Part shown: positions 1-6,045 of the stretch, one piece after another
How positions within the stretch are numbered: position 1 is the first letter of the stretch
How the letters are laid out: every line of letters begins with the position of its first letter
Source: Bacteriovoracaceae bacterium
GTDB taxonomy: Bacteria > Bdellovibrionota > Bacteriovoracia > Bacteriovoracales > Bacteriovoracaceae
Reading direction: 5' to 3'
Length of the DNA: 6,310 bases
Assembly: GCA_023151145.1 (NCBI GenBank)
Contig: JAKLJM010000137.1
Location: 1 to 6,310 of the forward strand
Notes under the pieces: model-generated
What the model saw: the letters and a program-made list of their open reading frames with translations, nothing else
Databases searched by the model: none
What the model was told of the DNA's origin: nothing
Translations under genes and position numbers: made by a program

Positions 1-1
1 C

Positions 2-229
2 CAGTATTGGGTAAAAAGCCCAGATCGCGAGAAAGCTGAACTTATCACATCAAGTCTCGACCCCAGAGCCTACATTGCCTATTATGGAAAAGGACCTGGA
101 TCTACGATAAGCTTAATGAGAAGTTGGATTTGTTATGGGGATACTGGCGGACATCTTCCCCCTTGTACCTTTGAATTTATCGAAAGTAAGCCTGTAAATG
201 ATGTAAATCCACTTCCAACAACTCCTTAA
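2..229 (+). CDS. C-terminal 75 residues of an unrecognised protein (5' end outside window)
   Basis: An open frame runs from the window edge to a TAA at 227-229 without interruption, giving 75 residues that begin QYWVKSPDREK and end NPLPTTP. It is aromatic- and glycine-containing (YIAYYGKGPGS, WICYGDTGGHLPP) with two cysteines (in WICYG and PPCTF) and a proline-rich tail, so it looks like the end of a folded, possibly exported domain; the cysteines could pair, which would fit the periplasm, but the N-terminus is not visible. I do not recognise the family. The next gene on the same strand starts immediately after the stop, which suggests the two are co-transcribed. The reading frame is supported by its length, its stop placement and the lack of a competing frame. 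Confidence 0.6.
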   Translation, partial: QYWVKSPDREKAELITSSLDPRAYIAYYGKGPGSTISLMRSWICYGDTGGHLPPCTFEFIESKPVNDVNPLPTTP

Positions 230-238
230 TTGGATTTA

Positions 239-1432
239 ATGAGGATTAAAGCAAAGATGAAAGTCACCAGTGATCCACAACAATCAAAAGAATATCTGGC
301 GAAACTCAACACTGGTCTTCGCGATAGAATCATTGCCAAAGAAAAAGAAATAGAAAAAGTAGACCAATTTTACGATCATAAAATTGAAAATGCCAAAATT
401 CAAGGTGAAGAAAAAATCATCAACATCAATGAACAAACCAATCAAAGAATCGATGTAGCGGCTAAAGACTATGAACAAAAACTAAATGATTACCGCTCCC
501 ATCTGATAAGTACAAAAGATAAGCTAAACGATGAAGAAAGCCAGTTAAAACTAAATAATGAAATTATTCTGCATAATTTAAAACTTAATAGCGATCAAAA
601 ATTTCTAGATAGCTATCAAGCAATTGCAGATAATAATCGCCAAGTACAAACTGAAGCCAACGATAAATTAAAAACCCTAACTTACACAACTAACAGTGAA
701 TTATCTCGAGCAAAGAGTAATGCCCAGCTAGAATCATCAAAATTGGAACACCAAAACAATTTAGAATTTAATAAACGTCAAAACGAGTTTCAAATTCAGA
801 GTGATGGACAAAGCCGCGCGCATTTAAGTGCACTCAGATCACAAGAAGATGAATTTAAACTTCAATTAAAAAATAGTTCAAACGATCAAAAAAGAATTAT
901 CGATGAGACATCTCGTATTCAAAATGATCGTCTAGGATACCTAGAAAAATTCCATCAAAGCTTAATGCTGCAAAAAGAATCAGACTTTAAAGTGAAATAT
1001 CAAAATATTGTAAAACAACACGAAGAAGTTTTAAAAGACATCCAAAAGAAATTTGAAGAGGAAGTGAGACATCTTCAAAATTCAACGTCCGAACAAAAAC
1101 AAACAATAAATGAAAAATCTCAAGACGATTTCTATCGAATAAAGACCATACAACCACGTATCGTTGATCAAGACAAACACATGATCTTTGAATTAGATGT
1201 TCCAAAACACGAATGGGAAAACGTTCATCTTTCGGCCCAAGGAAGAAACATTAAAATGACCATTGGAAGAAAATACAGTGATGAAGCAACTGATGATGCT
1301 GGTTCACGTAATAAATCTTCAAGAAGTGAATTATTTAGTAAAGAATTTACCGTTAAAGATCTTTTGAATCCTAAAACAATGACTCAAACTTACGCTAACG
1401 GTATATTGAAATTTAAAATAGACAAACTTTAA
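239..1432 (+). CDS. Coiled-coil protein with C-terminal Hsp20/alpha-crystallin-like domain
   Basis: A 397-residue protein (counting from ATG 239) without a signal peptide or membrane segment, hence probably cytoplasmic. Residues ~15-290 are almost entirely charged and polar helix rich in K, E, Q and N, without prolines, as in long coiled coils. Residues ~300-397 resemble the alpha-crystallin domain of small heat-shock proteins: a strand FELDVPKHEW (317-326), a QGRNIKMTIGRK segment (334-345), a charged loop (~347-363), FSKEFTV (366-372), and the diagnostic end TYANGILKFKI (384-394), matching the family's 'A-x-x-x-NGVL-x-I' signature. The usual C-terminal I-x-I tail is missing; the protein stops at KIDKL. 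Small Hsps bind unfolded proteins and oligomerise; here the coiled coil could replace the usual N-terminal arm (inference). Start is uncertain: TTG 230 abuts the upstream stop, ATG 239 has a weak GGA at 232-234, and ATG 257 has GAGGA at 241-245. It probably shares a transcript with the upstream gene and abuts the convergent MgtC-like gene. Confidence 0.85.
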   Translation: MRIKAKMKVTSDPQQSKEYLAKLNTGLRDRIIAKEKEIEKVDQFYDHKIENAKIQGEEKIININEQTNQRIDVAAKDYEQKLNDYRSHLISTKDKLNDEESQLKLNNEIILHNLKLNSDQKFLDSYQAIADNNRQVQTEANDKLKTLTYTTNSELSRAKSNAQLESSKLEHQNNLEFNKRQNEFQIQSDGQSRAHLSALRSQEDEFKLQLKNSSNDQKRIIDETSRIQNDRLGYLEKFHQSLMLQKESDFKVKYQNIVKQHEEVLKDIQKKFEEEVRHLQNSTSEQKQTINEKSQDDFYRIKTIQPRIVDQDKHMIFELDVPKHEWENVHLSAQGRNIKMTIGRKYSDEATDDAGSRNKSSRSELFSKEFTVKDLLNPKTMTQTYANGILKFKIDKL

Positions 1433-2173
1433 TTACTCCACTTCATCCTGAAATGCACCTTTTGAAGGTTTCGAATCAATTTGATGATAATGCACTTTTT
1501 CTACTTGAACGATATCTTTTAGTTCATCGGCCATTGAGCGCATTTTTTTTGGATGAGTAAAGACATAAAAATCGATGTGGCGACGATTATTTGTTTTATC
1601 AACAATCTCCTCATGGAGTTCATCAATTCTATCAGTGGTATTAAAAATAATTTCTTTTACAAAATTTTTAATGTCCCCTTGGCATAAAATTTCTACATGA
1701 AAATATTTGAAATTTTTAGTGGCTTCAATTCCTTGGTAAATAGGACCAAGTAATCGTAAAACAGATAAAATGGTTAATGTAAAAATGGTAGCGATAACAG
1801 GATAACCAAACCCAATGGTCACACCAATAGCGGCAACGACCCAAATGGTTGCAGCCGTCGTTAATCCAACCACGTTTCCTTTATCGCGAAAAATGGCACC
1901 GGCCCCAAGAAAACCTATCCCTGATACTATCTGAGCGGAGATTCTAGAAGGATCTATTCCACCACCCAGCTCACGTTGCATAACCATGGAAATGGCAGTG
2001 TATAAAGTTGCACCAATACAAATAAGCACGTTGGTCTTAATCCCGGCATTCTTCATTTTTTGTTCGCGATCATATCCGACTATTCCACCTAGAATTAATC
2101 CCGTCACAATCTCGATTCCTAATCCAAAATACAGATCGACTTCACCAAGATGTTCAATCATTATTGTTTGCAT
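1433..2173 (-). CDS. MgtC/SapB-family inner-membrane protein
   Basis: A 246-residue protein, close to the length of Salmonella MgtC. The N-terminal ~145 residues hold four to five hydrophobic helices with family hallmarks: GGIVGYDRE (29-37), the small-residue stretch RISAQIVSGIGFLGAGAIF (77-95), and VVGLTTAATIW (101-111). Residues ~155-230 form a soluble alternating strand/helix domain (FHVEILCQGD..., RHIDFYVFTHP...) like the ACT-type C-terminal domain of MgtC. MgtC proteins help cells survive low magnesium, acid or life inside phagocytes, and Salmonella MgtC acts on the F-type ATP synthase; SapB-type relatives are less well understood, so only the family is claimed. The start is chosen from AGGA, six bases upstream of ATG 2173; the in-frame ATG at 2179 directly touches that AGGA and has no proper spacing. 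It is convergent with the coiled-coil/Hsp20-like gene with no base between the stops, and divergent from the phosphatase gene. Confidence 0.92.
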   Translation of the reverse strand: MQTIMIEHLGEVDLYFGLGIEIVTGLILGGIVGYDREQKMKNAGIKTNVLICIGATLYTAISMVMQRELGGGIDPSRISAQIVSGIGFLGAGAIFRDKGNVVGLTTAATIWVVAAIGVTIGFGYPVIATIFTLTILSVLRLLGPIYQGIEATKNFKYFHVEILCQGDIKNFVKEIIFNTTDRIDELHEEIVDKTNNRRHIDFYVFTHPKKMRSMADELKDIVQVEKVHYHQIDSKPSKGAFQDEVE

Positions 2174-2221
2174 GCTCATTCCTAACTTAAGACAAAAATT
2201 AAAGACAATTTAAACTTTCAA

Positions 2222-2239
2222 GCCCTTCAAATTTAGGGC
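2222..2239 (-). promoter_or_regulatory. Hairpin in the predicted MgtC-like gene leader
   Basis: GCCCT (2222-2226) and AGGGC (2235-2239) form a perfect 5-bp GC-rich stem with an 8-base AT-rich loop, in otherwise AT-rich surroundings. If the predicted promoter is used, the hairpin lies in the first ~30 bases of the transcript and ~50 bases upstream of the start codon. No run of T follows it, so it is not a classical terminator. It could stabilise the RNA or be a protein site; its function is unknown. It might equally serve the divergent gene on the + strand. Confidence 0.3.
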
Positions 2240-2258
2240 AAAATAGAAACCAAGTTTT

Positions 2259-2288
2259 ATTATGGCCAATTCAGGGCCTTTGGGTCAA
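2259..2288 (-). promoter_or_regulatory. Predicted sigma70-type promoter for the MgtC-like gene
   Basis: Read on the minus strand, TTGACC (2283-2288, 5/6 match to TTGACA) is followed after 18 bases by CATAAT (2259-2264, 5/6 match to TATAAT). Transcription would begin near 2252, giving an untranslated leader of roughly 78 bases before ATG 2173. This is the best -35/-10 pair in the divergent gap 2174-2308. On the + strand I find no comparable pair for the phosphatase gene, only an isolated TATTAT at 2258-2263 that overlaps this -10. Confidence 0.45.
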
Positions 2289-2308
2289 CTAAATAGAGAA
2301 AGCGTTGT

Positions 2309-3445
2309 ATGAAAAGACCACATCTTGTTCACTTTCTGGCCATCATTACCGACGAATCGCTTTCGATTAAAGCCTCCATTACAATGCGTGAAAATGTTCT
2401 CGCTCAACCCATCGACATCCCAGAGATCCCCACTCCAAAATTTCCCATACAAGCACTAAGACTTCTCAATGCCTATCAGTTCACTATGAAAATAGTGGGC
2501 CTTTCTCGTGACTTGAAAGAAGTTTATAAAAAATCTTTTGAATCTGATTCTTTTGGAAATTTTTATTTCAAAATTCCACTAACTAAAGAGCGCGAAGATA
2601 TAGAGATTCTGCAGCTATATGAAGTAAAAAGAAAGCCAGGTCTTGAACAGCATTTAGGAACTTATATTCCTTTAAAAATTAAAGGGCATAAAAAAATTGT
2701 CATTTGTGATTTCGACAAAACCTTAGTCGATACAAAATATTCGACCACCAAAGAAGTTTATCATTCACTCACCAGACCTATTGAACATTTCCCTACGGTT
2801 TCAAGCTCTGTGCATATTTTGCATAATTATATAAAGAATGGTTTTCATCCCTTTATCCTCTCTGCTTCACCTCATTTTTATGAAGATGCCATGCGAGATT
2901 GGTTGTATAAAAATAATATCTTTACCGCTGGGCTTTTTTTAAAAGATTACCGCCATTTTTTTAGTTTTCTCGATGGGGAATTATTAGCAAAAGATTTAAA
3001 AATTCAAGGCCTATATAAATTAAATCAACTTTTAGATATTCTCTTAATGACTGGCGTTCCAGATGAACTAGTGCTTATGGGCGATAATTTTGAGTCTGAT
3101 CCCTCGATTTATTTGACGTTGGTAAAGATGTTTCTAGATGATCAAGACCCTTGGGTTACTTGGAACGCCATCAAAGAAAAAGATATTTTTCAATTGAAAA
3201 AAAATCAAAATGGACAGCTGTTAAATAAAATTTACCAACTTGATAATATTATCAATCGCAAAAAAAAATATTCAGAAAAACCAACGAATTTACAAATTAA
3301 AATTTTTATCAGAAAACGATTTAAAGATGATACTTTGACGATTCCTCTAGATTTAGAAAAGTATAAAGACCATATAAAGCTCTACGAGGGACTTTATCGT
3401 GATCAATTCGATAAATTAATGAGTAGTGATAATAAAGAATTTTAA
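2309..3445 (+). CDS. APP1/DUF2183-type phosphatase (HAD superfamily), probable phosphatidate phosphatase-like
   Basis: A 378-residue protein without a signal peptide. Residues ~1-130 look like a beta-rich domain (SIKASITM, FGNFYFKIPLT, GTYIPLKI), as precedes the catalytic part in bacterial APP1 proteins. The HAD phosphatase motifs then follow in order: motif I DFDKT (134-138, with D134 as nucleophile and D136 as acid/base), motif II SASP (185-188), the probable motif III lysine K237 in LYKLNQL, and motif IV GDNFESDP (258-265). The SxSP and GD-x-x-E-x-DP forms are typical of the APP1 family, whose yeast founder dephosphorylates phosphatidate to diacylglycerol using Mg2+. Substrate here is inferred from family only. 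The C-terminal ~90 residues are lysine-rich and helical, perhaps for binding acidic membranes. The ribosome binding site is weak (GAG at 2296-2298). ATG 2309 is kept because the beta domain begins right after it. Its TAA overlaps the opposite gene's stop within TTAA (3442-3445). Confidence 0.88.
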   Translation: MKRPHLVHFLAIITDESLSIKASITMRENVLAQPIDIPEIPTPKFPIQALRLLNAYQFTMKIVGLSRDLKEVYKKSFESDSFGNFYFKIPLTKEREDIEILQLYEVKRKPGLEQHLGTYIPLKIKGHKKIVICDFDKTLVDTKYSTTKEVYHSLTRPIEHFPTVSSSVHILHNYIKNGFHPFILSASPHFYEDAMRDWLYKNNIFTAGLFLKDYRHFFSFLDGELLAKDLKIQGLYKLNQLLDILLMTGVPDELVLMGDNFESDPSIYLTLVKMFLDDQDPWVTWNAIKEKDIFQLKKNQNGQLLNKIYQLDNIINRKKKYSEKPTNLQIKIFIRKRFKDDTLTIPLDLEKYKDHIKLYEGLYRDQFDKLMSSDNKEF

Positions 3446-3479
3446 AAACTGGCCATTATGTTTGGCGCCATTGTTAAAA
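3440..3479 (-). terminator. Imperfect inverted repeat across convergent stops, possible terminator
   Basis: The left arm 3440-3453 (TTTTAAAAACTGGC) pairs with the right arm 3467-3479 (GCCATTGTTAAAA), with one mismatch and one bulge around a 13-base loop. Read on the minus strand, the TGGC/GCCA stem is followed by GTTTTT, as expected of a weak intrinsic terminator for the small membrane protein gene. In the + direction the T run is interrupted (TTGTT), so termination of the phosphatase transcript would be poorer. The short GC core makes this tentative. Confidence 0.3.
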
Positions 3480-3678
3480 TAAAGCCGATACTCAAATACA
3501 AACCGACTTTATGAAATTTGGCACTTCGCTCGGGATTACTCATCAGCGTTTTTGTCATCGGTAATGACTGAAAATCAAATTTAATAATTTCCAGATAGAC
3601 TCTAAATCCCGCTAAAGCGACTAAAAAGATTTGTAACCCCATATTGCTTGGATCGTTAATTAAATCTAGAATATTCAT
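3442..3678 (-). CDS. Small membrane protein, two predicted transmembrane helices
   Basis: A 78-residue protein. The start at ATG 3678 is well fixed: GAGGAA lies five to six bases upstream, an ideal ribosome binding site, whereas the longer frame starting at 3771 would run into the neighbouring gene and has no such site. Hydrophobic stretches are at residues ~13-32 (GLQIFLVALAGFRVYLEII) and ~58-76 (VGLYLSIGFILTMAPNIMA), separated by a polar loop of ~25 residues with several positive charges (MTKTLMSNPERSAKFHK), so it is probably an inner-membrane hairpin. A proline falls inside the second helix. I do not recognise a family. It is divergent from the Ntn-hydrolase gene with 31 bases between starts, and its stop overlaps that of the APP1-like gene. 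Confidence 0.72.
   Translation of the reverse strand: MNILDLINDPSNMGLQIFLVALAGFRVYLEIIKFDFQSLPMTKTLMSNPERSAKFHKVGLYLSIGFILTMAPNIMASF
3644..3672 (+). promoter_or_regulatory. Candidate promoter for the Ntn-hydrolase gene, inside the opposite gene
   Basis: TTGCTT (3644-3649) and TAGAAT (3667-3672) are separated by 17 bases; the -10 matches 5/6, the -35 only 3/6. Initiation near 3679 would give a ~31-base leader ending at ATG 3710. The sequence lies within the first codons of the opposite small membrane protein gene, as expected if a 31-base divergent gap is too short to hold a complete promoter. Confidence 0.33.
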
Positions 3679-3709
3679 AGTTATTCCTCGTGATAAAAGT
3701 GAAAGCAGC

Positions 3710-5398
3710 ATGAAAACTGGTCCATTAAAAAACAAAAACCCATCTTCAAACTCAGAGGCAACTTTGCCCATCGTTCACCTTATCGGGGATCCAGAAGAAA
3801 ACTATTACCAATTAGGGTTAAAAGATCGTGAACTTGGCAAAAAACTCCACCATGACTCTTTAACTTTATTAAAATCAAACTCCGTTATCATCGATAAGTT
3901 TTTAAAAATAGGTTTAAAAGAATATTTGAAACGCACGCTCTTTCAAAACCCCAACAAATATCCTCGGTTAAAGGCTTACGCCGACGGAATGGGTTTAGAT
4001 TTTCATGATGTGGCCCAAGTACTCATGATGCCAGAACTCACCAGTGCGATGCCTCAGTGGCTACCGAAGCTTAGACCAGAGCTTTTAGGTTGCTCTAGCC
4101 TCATGCATTTAAATGACCGCAAAGAAGTTATTCACCATCGAATCTTAGATTTTCCCCTTAAGGGAAGTTATGATCTCAGTGAGCGCGCGGTCCTCTATGA
4201 ATTTAAAAACTCTGTTCGCATTTTAGGATTTGGAAGTATTGGTATGCCCTATCCTTCTATTTCTTTAACGACTGATGAAGGTTTGAGCCTCGCTCTTCAT
4301 CAGAAGTTTAGTCCCGTTATGAATAATGAAGGCATGCCTATTTTTGAACTAGTTGAAAAGTTGGCACAATATGTGAAGAAGTCTGAAGATGTCATTCCGT
4401 TTTTAAATGAACATCATAGTTTTACAACGTGGTGTCTGAATATGGCCTTTAAAAATGGAGATGTCATAAGTGTAGATGTGGCCGGCAAAGATTATTTTTT
4501 AGAAAAATTTCATTTAGATGATCAATCATTTTTGTATTTCAATAATAAATTACTCGATCAAAGTTTGGTCCAAAAAGAAATTCTCCCTTATGGTTTTCAT
4601 CATTATAATGACATGAGAGAAGAATCCGCCCATCAAAAAATTGAAGTCATGAAAAAAATAGCAATCTCAGATAGAACAGAAGAAGAGATTTTAAAAATAC
4701 TCACAACTCCTAAAGCTCTCATCACACAAAAAAATAAAAAAAATCCAACTCCATGGCTGCTCGATACAATTACGCCCTCAAGCTTACAAGTCATGAGCTT
4801 TAATCTGGCCAATCATAGCTCACTTTATTTGGCGGGCAATGCTCCAAAAACGTTCAATCACAATATATTAAAAATAACTGAACAATTTAGAAATCCTCAG
4901 ACAAAGCTTATAAAAATCAAGGGGAAAACTGATCCCGAATATCATGCCGGCTTAGAAGAGTTTATGAATGCACAGAAATCCCTTGATCATCATTTATACT
5001 CTGAAGCCTATCACGCCCTTCAAATGAGTATGGATCATTTTAGCCATTCTAGTGACAAACAATTTGCCACAGTGGTTAGGTTTTTCTTTGTGGTTTTACA
5101 ATTTTTAAATGACGATCATAAAAAAGTGAGAACTTATTTAAGAGAAGAACTAAACAACATGAGCGGTCTTTTACCAAAACACTTAGAAGATCATCGTTTG
5201 CTATTTATTGCTCGAATAAATTACTTTCTTGATGGAACTTTTGGGATTGAAGAAGATCAAATAGATCACCCTCAATTAAAAAAGATCTTAAATCAAGAAG
5301 CTAAAATTCCAAAATTATTTTACTGGAGCATGCTCAAAAATATGACGACCTTGCGTTTTGATATTGTCGACATTATCTACCTGCATTCGGTTTCTTGA
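3710..5398 (+). CDS. Ntn-hydrolase, C45 acyltransferase/choloylglycine-hydrolase-like, with helical C-terminal extension
   Basis: A 562-residue protein without a signal peptide, counted from ATG 3710; the open frame extends back to 3644, but those codons lie in the opposite gene. The N-terminal part has the IVHLIGDPEENYYQLG pattern (22-37) seen at the start of C45 proteins. G127-C128 fits the self-cleavage site that frees the catalytic N-terminal Cys, as between Gly102 and Cys103 of penicillin acyl-coenzyme A:isopenicillin N acyltransferase. R144 and D147 in HHRILDFP stand 16 and 19 residues after C128, the spacing of Cys2, Arg18 and Asp21 in bile salt hydrolases. TWCLNMAF (240-247, with N244) and a TPSSLQ...LAGNAP segment (355 onward) match later core strands. 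Such enzymes cleave or form non-peptide amide or thioester-derived acyl bonds; the substrate here is unknown. Residues ~395-562 form an all-helical extension, perhaps repeat-like, beyond the usual ~350-400 residues. The last 26 bases overlap the convergent gene. Confidence 0.8.
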   Translation: MKTGPLKNKNPSSNSEATLPIVHLIGDPEENYYQLGLKDRELGKKLHHDSLTLLKSNSVIIDKFLKIGLKEYLKRTLFQNPNKYPRLKAYADGMGLDFHDVAQVLMMPELTSAMPQWLPKLRPELLGCSSLMHLNDRKEVIHHRILDFPLKGSYDLSERAVLYEFKNSVRILGFGSIGMPYPSISLTTDEGLSLALHQKFSPVMNNEGMPIFELVEKLAQYVKKSEDVIPFLNEHHSFTTWCLNMAFKNGDVISVDVAGKDYFLEKFHLDDQSFLYFNNKLLDQSLVQKEILPYGFHHYNDMREESAHQKIEVMKKIAISDRTEEEILKILTTPKALITQKNKKNPTPWLLDTITPSSLQVMSFNLANHSSLYLAGNAPKTFNHNILKITEQFRNPQTKLIKIKGKTDPEYHAGLEEFMNAQKSLDHHLYSEAYHALQMSMDHFSHSSDKQFATVVRFFFVVLQFLNDDHKKVRTYLREELNNMSGLLPKHLEDHRLLFIARINYFLDGTFGIEEDQIDHPQLKKILNQEAKIPKLFYWSMLKNMTTLRFDIVDIIYLHSVS

Positions 5399-5906
5399 AT
5401 TGGGCCTTAGAGTTTAAATCATAAACCATTTGTTCTAATGATTTTAAACTTTCTCGTAAACTTGAGTTTTCTTTTCGCAATACACGCAACTCTTCATTGA
5501 TACGAGTGTCTTCATTTTTAAGTAAGATAATTTCATTTAAATTTTCATTTTTAGGGGAACTACTCGCAGAGCTCACTGCTTGAACGGTGGTGTTTTCTTC
5601 TATTTTAGCTGGAGTTTTAAGCGAATTTAGGCTTTCTTTTAGAGTGGCCATCTCTTTATTCATGACCTCAATTTTGGCACGCAATTCTTCTAATTTTAAG
5701 AGACGATCATTTTGTGAACTTAAACTAGACTTCAATGAATCAAGCTTAGAATCTAAGCCTTGAATTTGTTTTTCTGACTCCTTAATCCTTTCAAGGCGAT
5801 TAAGTCCATTTGGATTATTAGCATCGTCGTAAGTAATCTCTGCAGATACGTCATTGTAAGTCAATAAATTGAACAAAATTAAAGAAAAATTTACTAATCT
5901 GCGCAT
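5373..5906 (-). CDS. Secreted/periplasmic coiled-coil protein
   Basis: A 177-residue protein. Residues 1-22 are a signal peptide: MRR, a hydrophobic core (LVNFSLILFNLL) and a likely cleavage site VSA|E after residue 22, so it is exported by Sec. The mature part has a coiled coil at ~35-96 with heptad-like leucines (LDSKLDSLKSSL, LLKLEELRAKIEVM), a low-complexity Ser/Thr/Asn linker (~98-121), and a second coiled coil (~122-168). Similar phrases LKESLNSLK (89-97) and LRESLKSLE (150-158) recur in both halves. There is no enzymatic motif, lipobox or visible peptidoglycan-binding domain. It recalls the N-terminal trimerising part of CpoB/YbgF, but without its TPR domain, so no name is given. GGAG (5915-5918) lies eight bases upstream of ATG 5906 and supports the start. 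It is divergent from the PhnD-like gene and overlaps the Ntn-hydrolase 3' end. Confidence 0.78.
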   Translation of the reverse strand: MRRLVNFSLILFNLLTYNDVSAEITYDDANNPNGLNRLERIKESEKQIQGLDSKLDSLKSSLSSQNDRLLKLEELRAKIEVMNKEMATLKESLNSLKTPAKIEENTTVQAVSSASSSPKNENLNEIILLKNEDTRINEELRVLRKENSSLRESLKSLEQMVYDLNSKAQFKKPNAGR

Positions 5907-5981
5907 TCTTCATTCTCCGAATGAGTTAAACTAATGTAAAAAATAACATTTTTTAATAAATTTACCCTAGATAACTAAATC

Positions 5982-6010
5982 CTGACTAACCAAATCTGAC
6001 TTTTTATGTT
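5982..6010 (+). promoter_or_regulatory. Weak candidate promoter upstream of the PhnD-like gene
   Basis: CTGACT (5982-5987, 4/6) and TATGTT (6005-6010, 4/6) are 17 bases apart, with initiation expected near 6017 and a leader of ~50 bases. The only alternative, TTGATC (6025-6030) with TATAAA (6050-6055), is 19 bases apart and would start transcription at the ribosome binding site, so it is less likely. CTGACT is repeated at 5996-6001. That 14-base period does not fit a Pho box, whose 7-base repeats recur every 11 bases. Confidence 0.25.
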
Positions 6011-6045
6011 AAGGTTCCGAAACTTTGATCGAACTAACTGTTTGA
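6011..6045 (+). promoter_or_regulatory. Two small tandem hairpins in the leader before the PhnD-like gene
   Basis: AAGGTT (6011-6016) pairs with AACTTT (6021-6026) through a four-base CCGA loop, using one G-U pair. TCGAAC (6029-6034) pairs with GTTTGA (6040-6045) through a five-base loop, also with one G-U pair. They sit just upstream of the ribosome binding site at 6055-6060. Stems this short in AT-rich DNA may be chance. No known riboswitch fold is recognised. Confidence 0.18.

Noticed and set aside
284..478. Minus-strand 64-residue open frame
   Set aside because: It is antisense to the coiled-coil gene. Its F/I/Y-rich composition is simply the reverse of A-rich lysine/glutamate codons, and it has no ribosome binding site of note.
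987..1205. Minus-strand 72-residue open frame
   Set aside because: It lies wholly antisense to the coiled-coil/Hsp20-like gene, which has clear protein-level features.
1455..1470. ACCTT/AAGGT inverted repeat as a terminator for the coiled-coil gene
   Set aside because: The loop is only three bases, no T run follows on either strand, and it lies within MgtC-like coding sequence.
1986..2213. Plus-strand 75-residue open frame
   Set aside because: It is antisense to the N-terminal membrane domain of the MgtC-like gene, whose motifs are unmistakable.
3644..3709. N-terminal extension of the Ntn hydrolase to ATG 3644
   Set aside because: The extra 22 residues are antisense to the small membrane protein and do not resemble the family's N-terminus; ATG 3710 suffices.
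3679..3771. N-terminal extension of the small membrane protein to ATG 3771
   Set aside because: It would overlap the start of the divergent Ntn-hydrolase gene, and the ideal GAGGAA site just before ATG 3678 marks the real start.
5934..5952. AATGT/ACATT inverted repeat followed by T residues
   Set aside because: The stem has only five AT-rich pairs, and it lies upstream of both divergent genes, where a terminator is not expected.
5982..6001. Pho box (PhoB-binding site) before the PhnD-like gene
   Set aside because: The CTGACT repeats are spaced 14 bases apart rather than 11, and the left half does not match the consensus.
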